A stretch of DNA of 64,000 nt from Ascarosepion bandense (GCA_037127315.1 JBBBDQ010000330.1:971001-1035000); one strand, 5' to 3'; positions 12,390-24,445 are shown, counted from the first letter of the stretch. Notes: generated by a model from the letters alone, not told the origin. Translations and numbers: made by a program.

Positions 12390-13221
12390 CATCTACATAC
12401 AAGTCCTCTTCCCCCATTTCAGATTAAGCACCTCACCTAATCTTTTTTCTCCTCAAAATAAACACCTTCCCTATCTTTTTTCTCTCTTTCCAAAGCTCTG
12501 CCTCCACTTGTCCATCAAAACTCTTCATCCTGTCTTAAGCAAGCTCATTGGCTACTTTAAATCTCTACATGTCTTCATTATTCCCTTCTACTGTCACAAA
12601 ACACTCCCTTCTAACTAAACCCTAACCCTAATTTTTCCTCTTGATACCTTCACTTGAGACATTTGCCAAAGTCCATCAGGAAAAAAAGAAAAGAAAAAAT
12701 GCAACATACACACAAAGATTAAAAAAAAAACATTCCACCAAACTTTTTAATTTTCTAAAATTTTTGCTTCAATTTCTTGTCATTTTTTTTTTTTAATCAT
12801 TTGCAATAAATAAAAAAAGAGCAATACCCGAATGAAAACTAAAAAAGAAAAAAAATAAAGTTTAAAAATGAAAAGTTAAATTTAAAAAACAAAAAGATCC
12901 CAGCCAATGAAATCAAATAATGAGGTAAGTGCAATATAGATATTTTTCTTTTTGATGTTTTATTTATATTTGAAATGTCTCTCTGTGTGCATGCCTGGCA
13001 AGTTCTTTGATAACATTGTATTTTAATTCTTCTAAGATTGAAATTTTCATTTTGTCTTTACTCAAGCCTACAAATAGAAACATTGGATAATGAAAGAGTG
13101 ATAAATTTCCAGATTAAATATTCTCAAAACAGTAAAACACTGAAAAAAGATAAAAAAAATTCTTAAAATTACATCGTATTGAATTTTGTAATTAATTTTC
13201 TTATATATGCATTGATATTTA
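12390..13221 (+). other. Possible 3' UTR of exon A, then unassigned DNA
   Basis: AATAAA hexamers occur at about 12457 and 12806, either of which could end a transcript from exon A. A short telomere-like TAAACCCTAACCCTAA lies at about 12617. Otherwise A-rich, non-coding. Confidence 0.35.
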
Positions 13222-13653
13222 TTTATATTTACTATTTCTATCTTTGTTGTTGTTATCATAACATTTTTGGCCATTGTGTCCTTTGTCCTTCATCAGGTGT
13301 ATATTAATTTACATAACCTACAGGGAATTCCAAACTGAAACCTTTATTCAATCTACAGAGTTAGACTGTTCTCATTTCCACTGTCCATGTCTAGAGATAT
13401 TTAGTGAAACTTTATAATTTAAAATTTTTGCTTCAATTTCTACTTGTCATTTCTTTTCTCGTCTAGTTTTTATTCTTATAGTACTGTTCGGTTATTTCTA
13501 TCTCGTTTCCACTAACTCTGAATATTCATTGCCTGACCTAGTTTATTACTATGTCACCAAGTTCACAAATCAATGCTTTCATCCACTGGGCTCAAACGTT
13601 GTGATAATGATAACAAATATGATGAAAATAATCAGCATGTAAATAATGTAAAT
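13222..13653. mobile_element. Foldback element with CTGATGA...CCAAAA motif
   Basis: The arms are imperfect inverted repeats: left TCTTTGTTGTTGTTATCATA, and right TTGTGATAATGATAACAAAT. On the minus strand, beside the left arm, lies CCTGATGAAGGACAAAG, then a spacer ending in GGCCAAAAATGTT. The interior has phrases also found near 18.5, 45.2, 48.9 and 61.2 kb. Non-coding, about 430 bp. Confidence 0.65.
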
Positions 13654-15417
13654 CAGTCATTTTCAACACAAAAAATATTTTAAATAAATGGATGGCAGAA
13701 CAAAAAGCCAACTTTTAATTTTATATCTCAGCGTCATGCCTTGTGCCAGACAAAGATATTCAGAGTAAATATTTCAATCTATTAAAATATTGGTGTAAAC
13801 AATGACAGGATTTTTTTTTTTTTTTTTTTTTTTTTTTCACTTCATAAAACTTCAGCAGGTACACCTGTAGACAATTAGAAAGAGAGTTTATATAGGCCAT
13901 AATGAAATTCAATATGCAAATTTTAATTAGTGTTGAACAGTATATTTTTGCATTGTACAGTGTTGTTATTTATAAATGTATTCGTTTGTTGCGCATAAAA
14001 ATAACCAAAGGAAACTTTCAGAAAAGATAGGCGTTCTAAATACTAGTTTGTTTAATAATTGTTTGCTGTTGATGATATTTTAGAAAAATTGATATAATAA
14101 GGGAGATAATTCAGTTAACCAGTAAGGGAAATAACTCTAATATATCTTTATTAAATGCTTGTCTTGTATAGCAAATTATTTTGTCATTAAGAGCAAATTA
14201 ATTTTTGTAACATAGTCTTTAACATATATCTATTTTCTCAAAATATGTGTTTTTCCGCCTCTCCCTAAAGGAATGGCTAATGATTTCAAAGATTAACAAC
14301 AAAAAAAGCAACATTTAATGACATATAAAACTTGTGAGCATATACTCAAATCTCATGAGATTAAGCATTCCAGAATAATGTCTAAAAAGAAAAAAATAGA
14401 AAGGGTCCAGTTTGCTAGGTAAATCGACCCCTTTATGCAAGCCAAAATAGATATTATCATATGTGTTTACTTAATGTAAAAAAGGAAAAAAAAATTGGCA
14501 TTCATAATCTTGAGTTTGATAGTAATGTTAGAACTCCAAATTACAAGAATGTTAAAAACATTTTTTACATTTTAAGAAATATATGAGCATATTTTGTTTT
14601 GGTATCCATGGTGGGGGAGGTCAATTTGCAATGGATTTACACAGCGAATTGCCCCCCCCCCCCCCCCTTATCTTTTATAAAATTTAATGTATTCTTTTTA
14701 AATATTCATGATCTGGAATACTTGATCTATGTTACTATCAAAAAAGAATATTTTTGTTTGCAGTGTCTATTGCACAATTTTGTTGTATTCTTAACTGTAG
14801 TCACAATAACACCTGTTGTAAAGTGTTTCACAAGCCATTGTTAGTGAGTACTTTCCTCACTGTGTGCACCATTGATCTAGCCATGTATCAGAATAGGCGT
14901 AAATGTAATATTTATGCCTTTTAACTTTAATAATTTAAAAAAAGAAAAAGGGTGGTTTTAAGTAGCACAGAATACTGCCTAATGATTACAACAATGAACT
15001 TCCTTTTTTACCACGTTTTATTTGAGAACCTTAGGCTTGAAAGCAAATGACAATGATTTTCTTAACAAATGAGAGTAAGCAATGCAAGAAGACATGTTGA
15101 ACATTAAATTGATACTGAAATTACACTTCAACTAACAAGATACCCTTGATGAAACCTGAGAACAATGAAAACATGAAACCATTCAGAAGACAGGAAAAAC
15201 AACACATGGAATACATTTATTGTGTCTAAACAAATTTTTTTTAAAAATTGTCAAATAAAAAAGTTAAAATATATGAAAATTAATGATGCCCTTTTCTGTG
15301 CCTTAACTGTTTCGACTTTGACCCTAACTTGATGTTATTCTGGTAGGGGTTGTTATTTTGTTTTTTGTACATCATAAAACTTACTGAAGTTTTAAGACAA
15401 AGTATATAATAAATGAT
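13654..15417. other. Unassigned DNA with poly-T, poly-C and a molluscan motif
   Basis: Poly-T at about 13810-13837 and a C16 run at 14652-14667. TAAGGGAGATAATTC at 14098 and AAGGGAAATAACTC at 14124 are variants of a motif common in mollusc genomes. A short ORF through the C-run is a translated homopolymer, not a gene. Confidence 0.55.
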
Positions 15418-15722
15418 GTGCGTTGTGGCACAGTGGATATCAGCTCGGAACGAGAAATTGGAGAGCTGAGTTTGAATTCCAGTTGAATTCCTTGCATTCA
15501 CTTACACGCAAATACCCTTGGGAAAGGTATTAATCCATCTATTCCTTCTAGTTATGGGTTAAATAACAGGACAGATTGGGTTCTATAGCCTTGGTCAGCA
15601 ACCAGTCTACCACAGAAAGCAACCTACTGTGGAATAATCTTCTGCCCAGTCAGTCATGTCTCTTTCGAGACATGATCGCCCAAGCGTGTATCACGTATGG
15701 CACTTAACTGACTAACTGGCTG
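15418..15722 (+). mobile_element. SINE, tRNA-derived, about 305 bp
   Basis: The head GTGGCACAGTGGATATC resembles an A box and GAGTTTGAATTCC a B box. A body of about 230 bases ends ACTTAACTGACTAACTGGC. Similar copies, full or partial, lie at 24.4, 28.5, 30.2, 31.1, 38.4, 40.2 and 49.0 kb. Non-coding and presumably mobilised in trans by a LINE. It contains the small palindrome TCTTTCGAGACATGA near the 3' end. Confidence 0.85.
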
Positions 15723-16530
15723 ATATAATAAAACCTTGATGAATGTCATCAGTATCACTGTGCTCTTCAGTAGTAAACTTTAAATTATCTTAAAATTGTT
15801 AAATCATTTAAATAATTGACTTTTTAATTAGATTAATTTTCTCCAATTATCACTGCAACCATTTATTTTTTTTTACTGTCGTGCAATATAATAAAGGAAA
15901 TATAAAGGTAAATACCTGCAGCTTTTGTAAATGATTTAGTGAACTTGTTGTTGTAGAATTTAATATTCTTTGAAACGTGATAGATGTCCTTCAGACAGGC
16001 TTGCCAGAATTAAAGTACTAAATTGGGCTATGAGAGTTTCATTTGATTGTCTTTTCATTACTAATTCAAGTTAACCCAACTTATTATAAAAAGCACCCTG
16101 ACAGTCCTAAATAGTGAAATTCCAAATTTAAGTAGCACTGGACTTTCAAAAATAGCCCAATCTGGCAACAGTGCCAACATATTTTATTAAAGAAATAGAT
16201 TGAATCTATTATGTCAGAAAGGGGAGATTCTGTTTAGGACCTGGTTATAAAAGAAAAGTATTCACTCACTTAATACCCACTGCTAATCAAATATTTATCT
16301 GCAAGTAGGGTTGCCAGAATGAGCTACAAGTAGGGAAATGTACATTTGAAAGCCCAATGGTACAAAATCTTGAATAGACTTTCTTCTAATTATTAGCCCA
16401 AGTTTGCTAAACTTTGAAAAGTAGCCCAATTTGGCAATTCTGTATTTAAAAAATGTATTGTTACTACCTTTTGTTTCTGCTTTTTTTTTTTTATATATAT
16501 TATTCTTTATTTTTATATTTTATTTTCCAG
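15723..16530. other. Unassigned DNA; candidate intron
   Basis: Two segments share phrases (GCCAGAAT and 'AGCCCAA...TGGCAA' near 16005, 16150, 16310 and 16420), suggesting a small diverged internal repeat. The last 60 bases are T-rich and end in TTTTCCAG, a strong 3' splice site for the exon at 16531. Confidence 0.5.
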
Positions 16531-16644
16531 ACATTGACACTCTTGCTGGGTATTGTTGTGCTTTTTGTCTCCTTGCTGATCATCTACATCATTGCAGAAA
16601 AGGCTGATATTCTTTTTGGCAGTGTATCATATGCTTATTACTAG
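16531..16644 (+). CDS. Candidate terminal exon B encoding a C-terminal membrane helix
   Basis: The better of the two host exon candidates. A long pyrimidine tract ends in TTTTCCAG, and phase-0 reading gives 37 codons to TAG at 16642. The peptide has TLTLLLGIVVLFVSLLIIYI, a membrane helix, followed by IAEKADILFG and a tyrosine-rich end, SVSYAYY. The helix and the following 'KADILFG' match exon A ('RAEVVFS') at the same spacing and phase, as expected for tandemly duplicated alternative last exons. The rest of the gene should lie upstream, beyond the window or in exons too short to see. A small tail-anchored or multi-pass membrane protein is possible; I recognise no family. Confidence 0.6.
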   Translation, partial: TLTLLLGIVVLFVSLLIIYIIAEKADILFGSVSYAYY

Positions 16645-18375
16645 TCACCTCAGCCGTATCCTAACCACATGCCAACCTTTACCTCAACACCATCAATCCG
16701 TCAGAAGAAGGAATATTTCAAGTGGATTTCCGAGGAAATTTCTAAAGCAAATATTGATAGCAAAGCACACTGGATTATTTTAAGGGACCAGAGAAACATA
16801 CAAAATGCAAACCATGAAAGGTTTTTCTCCTTTTATTATAGACATTTTTCTTTTCAGAAATTGCTGATTTGCTTTGAATTAGCTACTATTGTTGAATGAC
16901 CTGGTATAAGGTTGCCACAAATTCTGGGCAGGGCTGATAGGGCTGTGGTTTCAAATCCATGTGGTGGTTTAATTTATTTGGCATTCTTGTATTTAATGAA
17001 TTTCTGAAAAATCTTCCTATAAACAAACAAATAACAGCTTTTTAGTGATTGTACTACTTCACTCATGCTATAAAAAATGTACACATTTTATTTATGCTGT
17101 CAGAAATTTGAATTTTTTTCATATAAAAGTCTATTGCAATTATAAAATTAGTACCCCTTTATTTCTGAGTTTAAAATATTTTAAGACAGATTATGGCATT
17201 TTCAGTTGTCAAGTTCCCACTACAGCACGAAAGAGCCCTTCACATAGATTGATTAGTTGCCTGTCTCTATGTAGTGGACTCTTCTGGTGACATAAAACAC
17301 ACACACACACACTTGGTTTTCTTATTTTCCGTTTTTCTTGCTGTTATGCTTTTTGTTTAGTGATTTTTAAAATTGCTGATTTAATCATTGACTAATGTAC
17401 CTGTGCGATCAAAAATGTATTAATATTGAGATGCAATGAAACAAAAGTTTTGAAACAATATTTTGAGATTCACTCAATAAAGCTGAGATCCATAATTCAC
17501 AGCTAAAATAGATGCCAACTAACCATTTAATTAATCCGTTCCCTTTATATTTTTTTTAGACGTTCAATGGTATCTATGATTTATTGATTAATCTTGGTAT
17601 TATATAAATTGCTTTTTGCTCAATATCTTTTCATGTTATAAATTTTATGTTTTTAATATAACTGGGGCTTGAAATGGAAACACTTGAAAATAAAAGATTG
17701 TTAATAGAATGACAAAGATAGCAACAATAACGCCTATCTCGAGATCAAATTGAAGCAAGACAGTCACTTTGTAAACAGCATGTCTCACAAGAAAGGCTTA
17801 AACAAATAAATACGGCCTAATAAACATAGCAGTAAGAGAATGGATTAATTAAACACTTCATTTTGCTCAGGAACTAATTTTGTCTAAATAAAGTTAAATA
17901 TTTGTATAGATTATTAAAATGACTAAGAGAATTAACCACTCATAAATCTACTACCTTGAATTGATTTACCTCCTTTTGCACTCCAGAGTGTGACACGAAA
18001 GATATAAATAAATACACAAGGTAATTATTATGTTGTAGAATATAAGTGAAGATTGAAAAAATGTTTTGTCATTTAGGGTCAGATGAAAAATCAATTCCTA
18101 GATTTTTAAAGTGGTCAAATTTGGGAAGAAATTTCTGACTTAGTATAAACGGTTTATAAAACAGTTATTCACTTTTCCACTAGTGCAAATATCAAAGTTG
18201 TGTATAAATATTACAAAAATAAAAACAGGATTTCAAACACTGGTTCCAGTCAGAACTATTCTCTATGTAGAAGTTTGATACAACACTCTTGTAACCTCCC
18301 GCCTCATTTGGCCTTGTGTCAAACTATGATAAAATATAAGGAATACTTTCTTTGAATTTTGTATATGAGTTGTGT
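16645..18375 (+). other. Possible 3' UTR of exon B, then unassigned DNA
   Basis: Polyadenylation hexamers AATAAA lie at about 17476 and 17688. A (CA)n run lies at about 17299-17312. Open frames at 16592-16899 overlap the exon and its putative UTR and have no domain signature. Confidence 0.4.
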
Positions 18376-18745
18376 TATCTACATTATTCGGACTGTTGTC
18401 CTCATTTTTATTGTCATATTCACAACATTTTGACTGTTGTACACTCCAACCTTCTTCGAGTGACTGGAATTTTGAACCGAGCCCTTTATTTCAATCACTG
18501 AGGTAGATTGTTTTTGTTCTGTGAGTCATGCCACTTCCAAATGTTATCCCCATTTAACTCAACTCTCTGAGTTTTTGTTCACCACTACTATCGCCAGGTA
18601 TTGAACTCACGGATCTTTGGGTCAAGTGACTGGATCCAAACAGGTTGTTTTTTGTTTTTTTTTCTCAATACCATACAATGACCGAAACATTGTGAATATG
18701 ACAATAAAGATGAGGCCAATAGTTCAAACAATATAAATAATGTAA
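18376..18745. mobile_element. Foldback element with about 62-bp arms
   Basis: Left arm (18376-18438) and right arm (18683-18745) are inverted repeats of roughly 80 percent identity, with ATTGTCATATTCACAA identical. The minus strand beside the left arm reads a decayed CTCGAAGAAGGTTGGAGTG...CAGTCAAAATGTTG. The interior includes an antisense tRNA-like segment (minus strand GAGTTCAATACCTGG, B-box-like), as also seen near 61.4 kb. Non-coding. Confidence 0.7.
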
Positions 18746-20469
18746 ATACCGCAACTCAGAAATATAGACAAATAAGTTTTGTTTATAAGATATTTTTTAT
18801 TCTTTTGTGTTCTGCATAATGGTTTTTTAACTGTGACTTAAGAAATGAGTTTATTTGGACAAATATAGATTCTGATTATTAGCTGCATAAAAAATGAAGT
18901 AAACATGTGATGTAAATTGTGTTATTTGGCCATTGCCAATTGATTTTGAAATGACCACTTGATGCACAAACAGGTAAAACTATCCATGAAATTATCAAAA
19001 ACTCTTTCAACAGAACGTAGAATCAATAAGATAAAAATTTGAAGATATTAATCCACTAATACTTTACCGAAACATTAATTCATAAAATAACTACTATTCC
19101 CAATTTTTATGATAATTTTTCTATTTGCTGTCTTTCAGCTGAGTAGCACTGATTATCTTCAGGAAAATTGAAATTGAAGTTGGTGTTCAACTAAGCCCTT
19201 ATTGAAAATAGTTATATTATTATTAGAAGAAGAAAAAAATCTACACATGCTTTGTTGGTATCCAAATGGCATTTCTTGCATACATAGGAATAAAAAAAAC
19301 AATTTAACCATAAAATTGTAACCATCAGTCATGACTGTTAACTCTTGTGAGGCTGCCACAAATACTTGCACAAAAAGAATTTTTTAAAACTTTGCATCAT
19401 CTGAAGTTTGTAGTTGAAATGCTAGTCTAGTAGAAAAAATCCATCTAACACTGAAAATATATCTTTGGCTTTTTTTTTTTTTTAACTCTGGTGCTGGAGA
19501 AGACAAACAAAAATGATGACCTGATATTTCATATATCCTTGAGGAAGGAAAGAAATTGTTCTGTTTGAAATATAATTGAAACACTAACGGCAAGGATACT
19601 CCTAAATAATGCTTGGGTATTATCTGATTATTATGATTTTTTCTGTAAATTCTAAAGTTTAAAAAAGAAAAATTGTATAGTCATTAACATCCGGAATATA
19701 CAAAATCACTTAGGTATTTTGTGTACCTGATATTGTGAAAATGTTTTGGTACAGCTGGTTTATAAATGGCTCCCCCCACCATCAATGTTTTTACTTTGTC
19801 CCTCCTCTCCCTATGGCTGATTAAAACTAAAGAATGGAGTGGCCAAAACATTGTGTTAACATCAGCAAATATATAAAAATAGGATTAAGTGCACTAGCAT
19901 TATTTAGAATAATAATAATAATAATAAAATTATATATTTGCAAATATCATTGGTCTGAATGAAGAATATGAAAGGTTTTTCTAATTTATTTAAAAGCCAA
20001 TTCCTTGAGATTTTTTATCTTTATTTTTATTTTTTTATTTTTTATTTTTTAAGGGAAATGAACTTTAAAATCAGATTGGCTTGAGGTAAAATAAATTGAA
20101 ATGAATCTGTGGCTTTTAGCTATTATGAATCAAAAAATTGACTGGGTAAAAAGAAAATAATTTTTCATAATGTTTTGTATAAAAATGGTTGCATCACACA
20201 TCATTGTTTTTTTCTTCCCTCTTTCTTAACTCTGTCTGTTCTTTCTGAAGATTTCTGTCTCAGGGTCACAGAATGAGGTTGCTTTTCATCATAAAACAAT
20301 GCTAAACCAATATAAACTTTCCATGTGAAATGTCCACATTTGTATAGGTGCAAAAGCAGCCTGGTCTTAATCACTGTGGAGTGGCTTCACCATTATTGCA
20401 TTTTTGCTATTACTTACATATATCTCTATAAATAAATCGAAGAATCCTGTTGGGCTTTGCAACTTTTTG
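18746..20469. other. Unassigned AT-rich DNA
   Basis: Small (AAT)n at about 19911-19927 and poly-T at about 19470-19484. Two short minus-strand frames at 19159-19593 have no domain signature. Confidence 0.55.
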
Positions 20470-20473
20470 TTAA

Positions 20474-20666
20474 CCTCTTGAACCCTGAGATGAAACCGGA
20501 CATTTGGGTAAATTTCACTCTGAACTGTATAACAGCAACATATGGTTAGTACAAAGTTGCTCTCATGAACAATCTTGTTCTGATTACAAATTAGGCTGTG
20601 TAATTCTTTTCAATGATTAGATATTGGAGCTTTGTACAGGTAAATTGGTATGTAGGGTTCAACAGG
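20474..20666. mobile_element. piggyBac-like MITE, 193 bp
   Basis: Flanked on both sides by TTAA (20470-20473 and 20667-20670), the target-site duplication typical of the piggyBac superfamily. The ends are inverted repeats: CCTCTTGAACCCT against the reverse complement of AGGGTTCAACAGG, one mismatch in 13. No coding capacity, so it would depend on a transposase supplied elsewhere. Confidence 0.7.
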
Positions 20667-20670
20667 TTAA

Positions 20671-21475
20671 CTAATATCATTGGAAAGAGTGCAAAAGTGA
20701 CAGCTGCAAAATATAGACCCTAGTTTTATTATTCTTCAATTTTTTTTTTTTTTTTTTTTTTTTTCATTTAAAAAAAAAAATTCTAATTTGATAAATATTT
20801 TTGGCCTTTAGTATATTAGTACCTTGTAACTTAACTGGTTTTGTTGTAAAACATCTACTACACCGGAAGGTGTTCATGGCTTTTTTCTTTTTTTTCCATA
20901 TAAATCATTTACAATATATTTCTTCCTCTCTCTTTTATTTTCGAAAATGAAATTGTAAAAAAAAACTTTTTTTTAATTAAAATAAAATCCAACTAGTTTT
21001 GTTTTTGTGTGTTTTTATTTCATAACTTTAAAATATTTGGAAAATAGATTTGTTTTTTTTTCTTAAGAAAACGTTAATATACGAAAGGGAGACAACTCCC
21101 AACTAAAAAGTAGCTTAGCATTAAATAATGAGCAGGCTTTAGAATATCAAATTTGGATTATGATTTTCTATATCATTTATTTTTCCCCTTTCTATTTTTC
21201 TTTTTGATTTTTTTTCTCTCTTTCTCTCTCTTTTTTAATACATTGTAGTGTGAATGGGGGAAAAGATGTATTGCTGCATGTTTGGTTGACCATGAAAATT
21301 ATTAAATCAAAAAGGTAAAGCTGTAACTGGTATTTTGTGTTGCAGTTACAATGCTTAAAATTATCTAAATCCTTTACATATATATTTATATATGCCTAAA
21401 TATGTCTGAATATTATAGAGATCTACTCTGTATATTCACGTAGTTATATCCAAATAAAGGGTTTTCTTACTCCTC
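20671..21475. other. Unassigned DNA
   Basis: Poly-T at about 20741-20764, the molluscan-type motif AAAGGGAGACAACTCCC at 21084, and a CT-rich tract at about 21200-21235. Confidence 0.55.
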
Positions 21476-22012
21476 CACTTCCTATCTTCGGCCCTGTAGA
21501 GACAAGGTATCAGGTCAGATCATCCTGCCATTGGCTGCCTTTTAGTTCTTTTATACTGCCTTGGTGTCAACTCTGTCACTTGAGTAGACCACATGTTGTC
21601 TCTGAGACAAGAAACACGACCAGCCCATCTATGGTTTTTCATTATATTCTTCGCTCCAGTTTCCTGTTGAATCTAGGTGTTGCACTTCCTGTCACATAAG
21701 GTAATGCCAAACATGATTTGCACCATTTTACAGTGGGCCACTGCAAGACTCTAATGGTGGTATTGAACACCCATGTCCCACTACCACAAGTCATCACTGG
21801 CAAACATATTCATTGAACAACTTTCTTTTGGTTTTGATTGCTGACTTCTCATGATGTTTATAAAACTTCTTAAAGCAGCCCACCCAAGCACAATACTTCT
21901 TTTGATCTACAGAGCTAGGACATTATCTCTTGCAATCTTTTTTCAAAAGTATGCATAACTGTGTGCTTCCTCAATTTTATTTTCATCTACAATAACTGAT
22001 GATAGTTTTCCT
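21476..22012 (-). pseudogene. Non-LTR retrotransposon reverse-transcriptase C-terminus, RTE-like, broken
   Basis: The minus strand, read with one frame change and several stops, gives SYAYF, IVLGWAALRSFINIMRS, SLAVAHCKMVQIMFGITLCD, RKCNTWIQQETG and HRWAGRVSCLRDN. This is the standard order of the post-RT region of RTE/CR1-type LINE polyproteins: 'V..CETW', 'LAVAQRKMER.MLG..LRD', 'WI.QQTG', 'W.W.GH..R..D'. The conserved tyrosine/cysteine-rich 'YG.ETW' segment is decayed. Neither the RT active site nor the endonuclease is present. Different family from the intact LINE at 45.7 kb. Confidence 0.75.
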
Positions 22013-22058
22013 TCTTTTTTTTTTCTTTTTGTTTTTTTTTTTTAAATAATTGTTTCTT

Positions 22059-23015
22059 CCCAAGCAAGGCAGTACTGCCACTGGTGTTCAGGGGTTTACA
22101 GTGAAAGAACAAGAAAGAGGGGACAAGTTACAGGGATATCAAAAAAAAAAAGATGGGAATCAAGAAAGAAAATGGCAATTAATGTTGCACTTAAACTTTT
22201 GAAGGTTGTTGCTATCAGGGAAGAAAGTGTATGAAAAGGAGTTCTACAGGTTTAAAGTGCAAGAAAAGAAATTGATAGAGTAGAAGTGGCAGTTACATTT
22301 GACTATTTTGATGATAAAAGGGTGAGACATTGTTGCCAATCTAATAGCACAAGTAAATTCATGTGGTTAAGGCACCAGGGAAAGAAGTTCATCAGAACAG
22401 AGTTTGCGAAAATATTGGTAGAAAAGACAGAGGGAAGCCACATCCAGTCGGTGAGAAAGTGACTCAAGTTTAGCTGCCATATCAGGATCAATTATATTGC
22501 AGATCCTTCTTTGGATTTTGTTGAGAACCTCAAGATGAATAGCAGAAGCATCTGACTAGATATGGCAAAAGTATTCGATGTACAGACAAATGGTAAATTT
22601 ATAAATGTGCAAGATTGATTTGATGAAAAAAAAACCCTTGACTGATACAGTGACCCAGCCTTAGCAGTAGATGTAGCTATGGATTAAATGTAGTCATTCC
22701 ACTTGAGGTCGGTTGAGAGTGAGGCCAAGAAGATGCTGTGTGTTGCTTTCTGGAAGACTAGTGTCATCCAACAAGATGGAAAGTAAGAAAGTTTCTCTTT
22801 AGTGGATAAGGGAGAGCAGCTTTGTTTTGGAAGCACTAAAGTTTACGAGACATTCCCCACCTTCCAATGCATCACAGATTGGTAGGGGTCCCTTCCCTAG
22901 AGTAACAGAGAGGTTTACTTTGTCAGATTTCTTATTGAGATGAAAGTAAATGGTAGGCATCTGCATAGATGCCTACTTGTGAACTGATTACATCAGGAAG
23001 ATCAATATATAAAAA
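22059..23015 (-). mobile_element. 5'-truncated LINE (45.7-kb family)
   Basis: Plus strand starts CCCAAGCAAGGCAGT, the inverted 3' end of the family, preceded by poly-T (the poly-A tail on the minus strand). Sequence equivalent to the C-terminal 260 or so codons follows, reaching the region after the GVPQG motif of the intact copy (minus strand TGATCTTCCTGATG). Many frameshifts. It ends next to the Helitron-like element at 23037. Confidence 0.8.
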
Positions 23016-23036
23016 ATAGTACAGATATATACATAA

Positions 23037-23537
23037 TCTAAACTTATTTATAAATGAAACTTTGTGTGTGTGTGTGTGTGTGTCTGTTACCTATAGACTC
23101 CGAAATGGCTGAACCGATTTTCTTAAAAATTTACACAGTTGTACTATAAGCGTCTGCGAGTGTTCTTAGCTAGGTTTTGTGTCGAGGTACTCCGCCCCCC
23201 ACCGATAAATATCGATAATCGAAAAAATCGGGTCATAGAAGGAGTGGTCTGATTTTAATCAAATTTGATACACTCATAGACAAAGACATAAGAAATGATT
23301 TTCAGAAGTTTCAAAGTTGCAGTTCTTACAATAGTGCAGAAAATTTGATATCGACCAGGAAATCAAAATTTGACTTACATCCATTCATTTTTCTTTCAGT
23401 CTATGGTTTCGCTTTAACTAGAAACAACTATTGGTTTTTAGTCTTTCGTGCCAACATCCATAGAGTCTGAGCTCCAGGACCATAGATTAATTTTAAAGCT
23501 TTCATTACACCTGAGCAACGTCTGGCTATACTGCTAG
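23037..23537 (+). mobile_element. Non-autonomous Helitron-like element, copy 1
   Basis: Begins TC after an A and ends CTAG before a T, the A/T insertion preference and TC...CTRR termini of Helitrons. The last 30 bases carry the hairpin region (CACCTGAGCAACGTCTGG here, decayed; CACCCGAGCAACACCGGG in copy 2) about 10 bases before CTAG. Its 500 bp shares nearly all its length with 43465-43994, including a (TG)n run near the start. No Rep-helicase is encoded. A different terminal-motif class is possible. Confidence 0.65.
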
Positions 23538-24159
23538 TCATATATAAGTGGAGGGAAGAAAAGGTGAAACAAATTGTTAGAGTATACTCATGGCTAAGGT
23601 TTTTAAATATTTAAGATATCTATTACAGTCTTTAACAAACTAAGATAAAAAAAAAATAAGGCAAACACCTACATAAGTAGTAAATTAAAGTGCTCAGTGC
23701 CTAGGCTATCCAGGCAGAGCAAAAAACATTGCACAATATCAACCCTCAACCAGACATAGCGCATATTGTTACTTAAGTTTCATGTTTTTGTGATCTTCAG
23801 GCAACTAGAATGAGAGACCTAGCATTTATACCCAGTTACTATAATACACTCTAACCTATTGCATCATGTGGGGGGTGGGGGTCTGTGTATATCAATCACC
23901 TTGACAGGAGTGGAAAGAAAAGAAGAAAAAACATTGTGGAAGGACCTAGCTAAACATAAATATAATTTTTTTTTTCTTTGGCGTCTTCAGTTTGGTATGT
24001 TTATTTCAATTTAGTTATATAAGTTTGTTAATTTTTCCCACGTATATTTTTCTGAATTTTTAAATCTCTGTCCTTGGTATAATAATAGCTTAAAATCTCT
24101 AACAAATAGGCTGCTAAAAATATTTGGAAATGACATTACAAAAAATAAAAATGAATTCC
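23538..24159. other. Unassigned DNA
   Basis: No gene or family recognised. A short G-rich patch lies at about 23868-23882. Confidence 0.55.
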
Positions 24160-24212
24160 ATGTGATGTGTTTCGTCCTTCAAAGAGACTTCATCAGATGA
24201 AATAATGGTCTT
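24160..24212 (-). ncRNA. Hammerhead-like core motif
   Basis: On the minus strand CTGATGAAGTC, 9 loop bases, then GACGAAACACAT: the two invariant hammerhead ribozyme core blocks (CUGAUGA and GAAA) joined by a short GUC/GAC stem. One extra A lies between CUGAUGA and the stem, and I cannot form good stems I and III with a correctly placed cleavage triplet. Read it as a hammerhead-derived relic, of the kind known in Penelope-like elements, rather than an active ribozyme. Confidence 0.35.
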
Positions 24213-24445
24213 AATAAGAGGGAACGAAACAGTCAATGTTGGTCATGCACCCCACACATCAAGAGAAACACTGAAAACAGAGGACACTTAACTCTAAAAA
24301 TTAAATTTTTAGTTTCTGACATCCAATGTGTCTAGATGCATAAGTGAACTCATTCAAGTTTCTACCACTTGTTTTTAAAGATGAATAAGTTTGAAATGGT
24401 CTAGAATTTATATTGATCATGTGTTGAATTTGCCCTTGTGAACGG

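Noticed and set aside
12346..12618. 90-codon frame overlapping exon A
   Set aside because: Different frame from the membrane-helix exon; low complexity Phe/Leu/Pro-rich and without a family signature.
12612..12634. Telomere-like TAAACCCTAACCCTAA
   Set aside because: Only two to three units; too short to call an interstitial telomere.
16905..16975. tRNA B-box-like GGTTTCAAATCC
   Set aside because: No matching A box or cloverleaf; could be a chance match or very old SINE.
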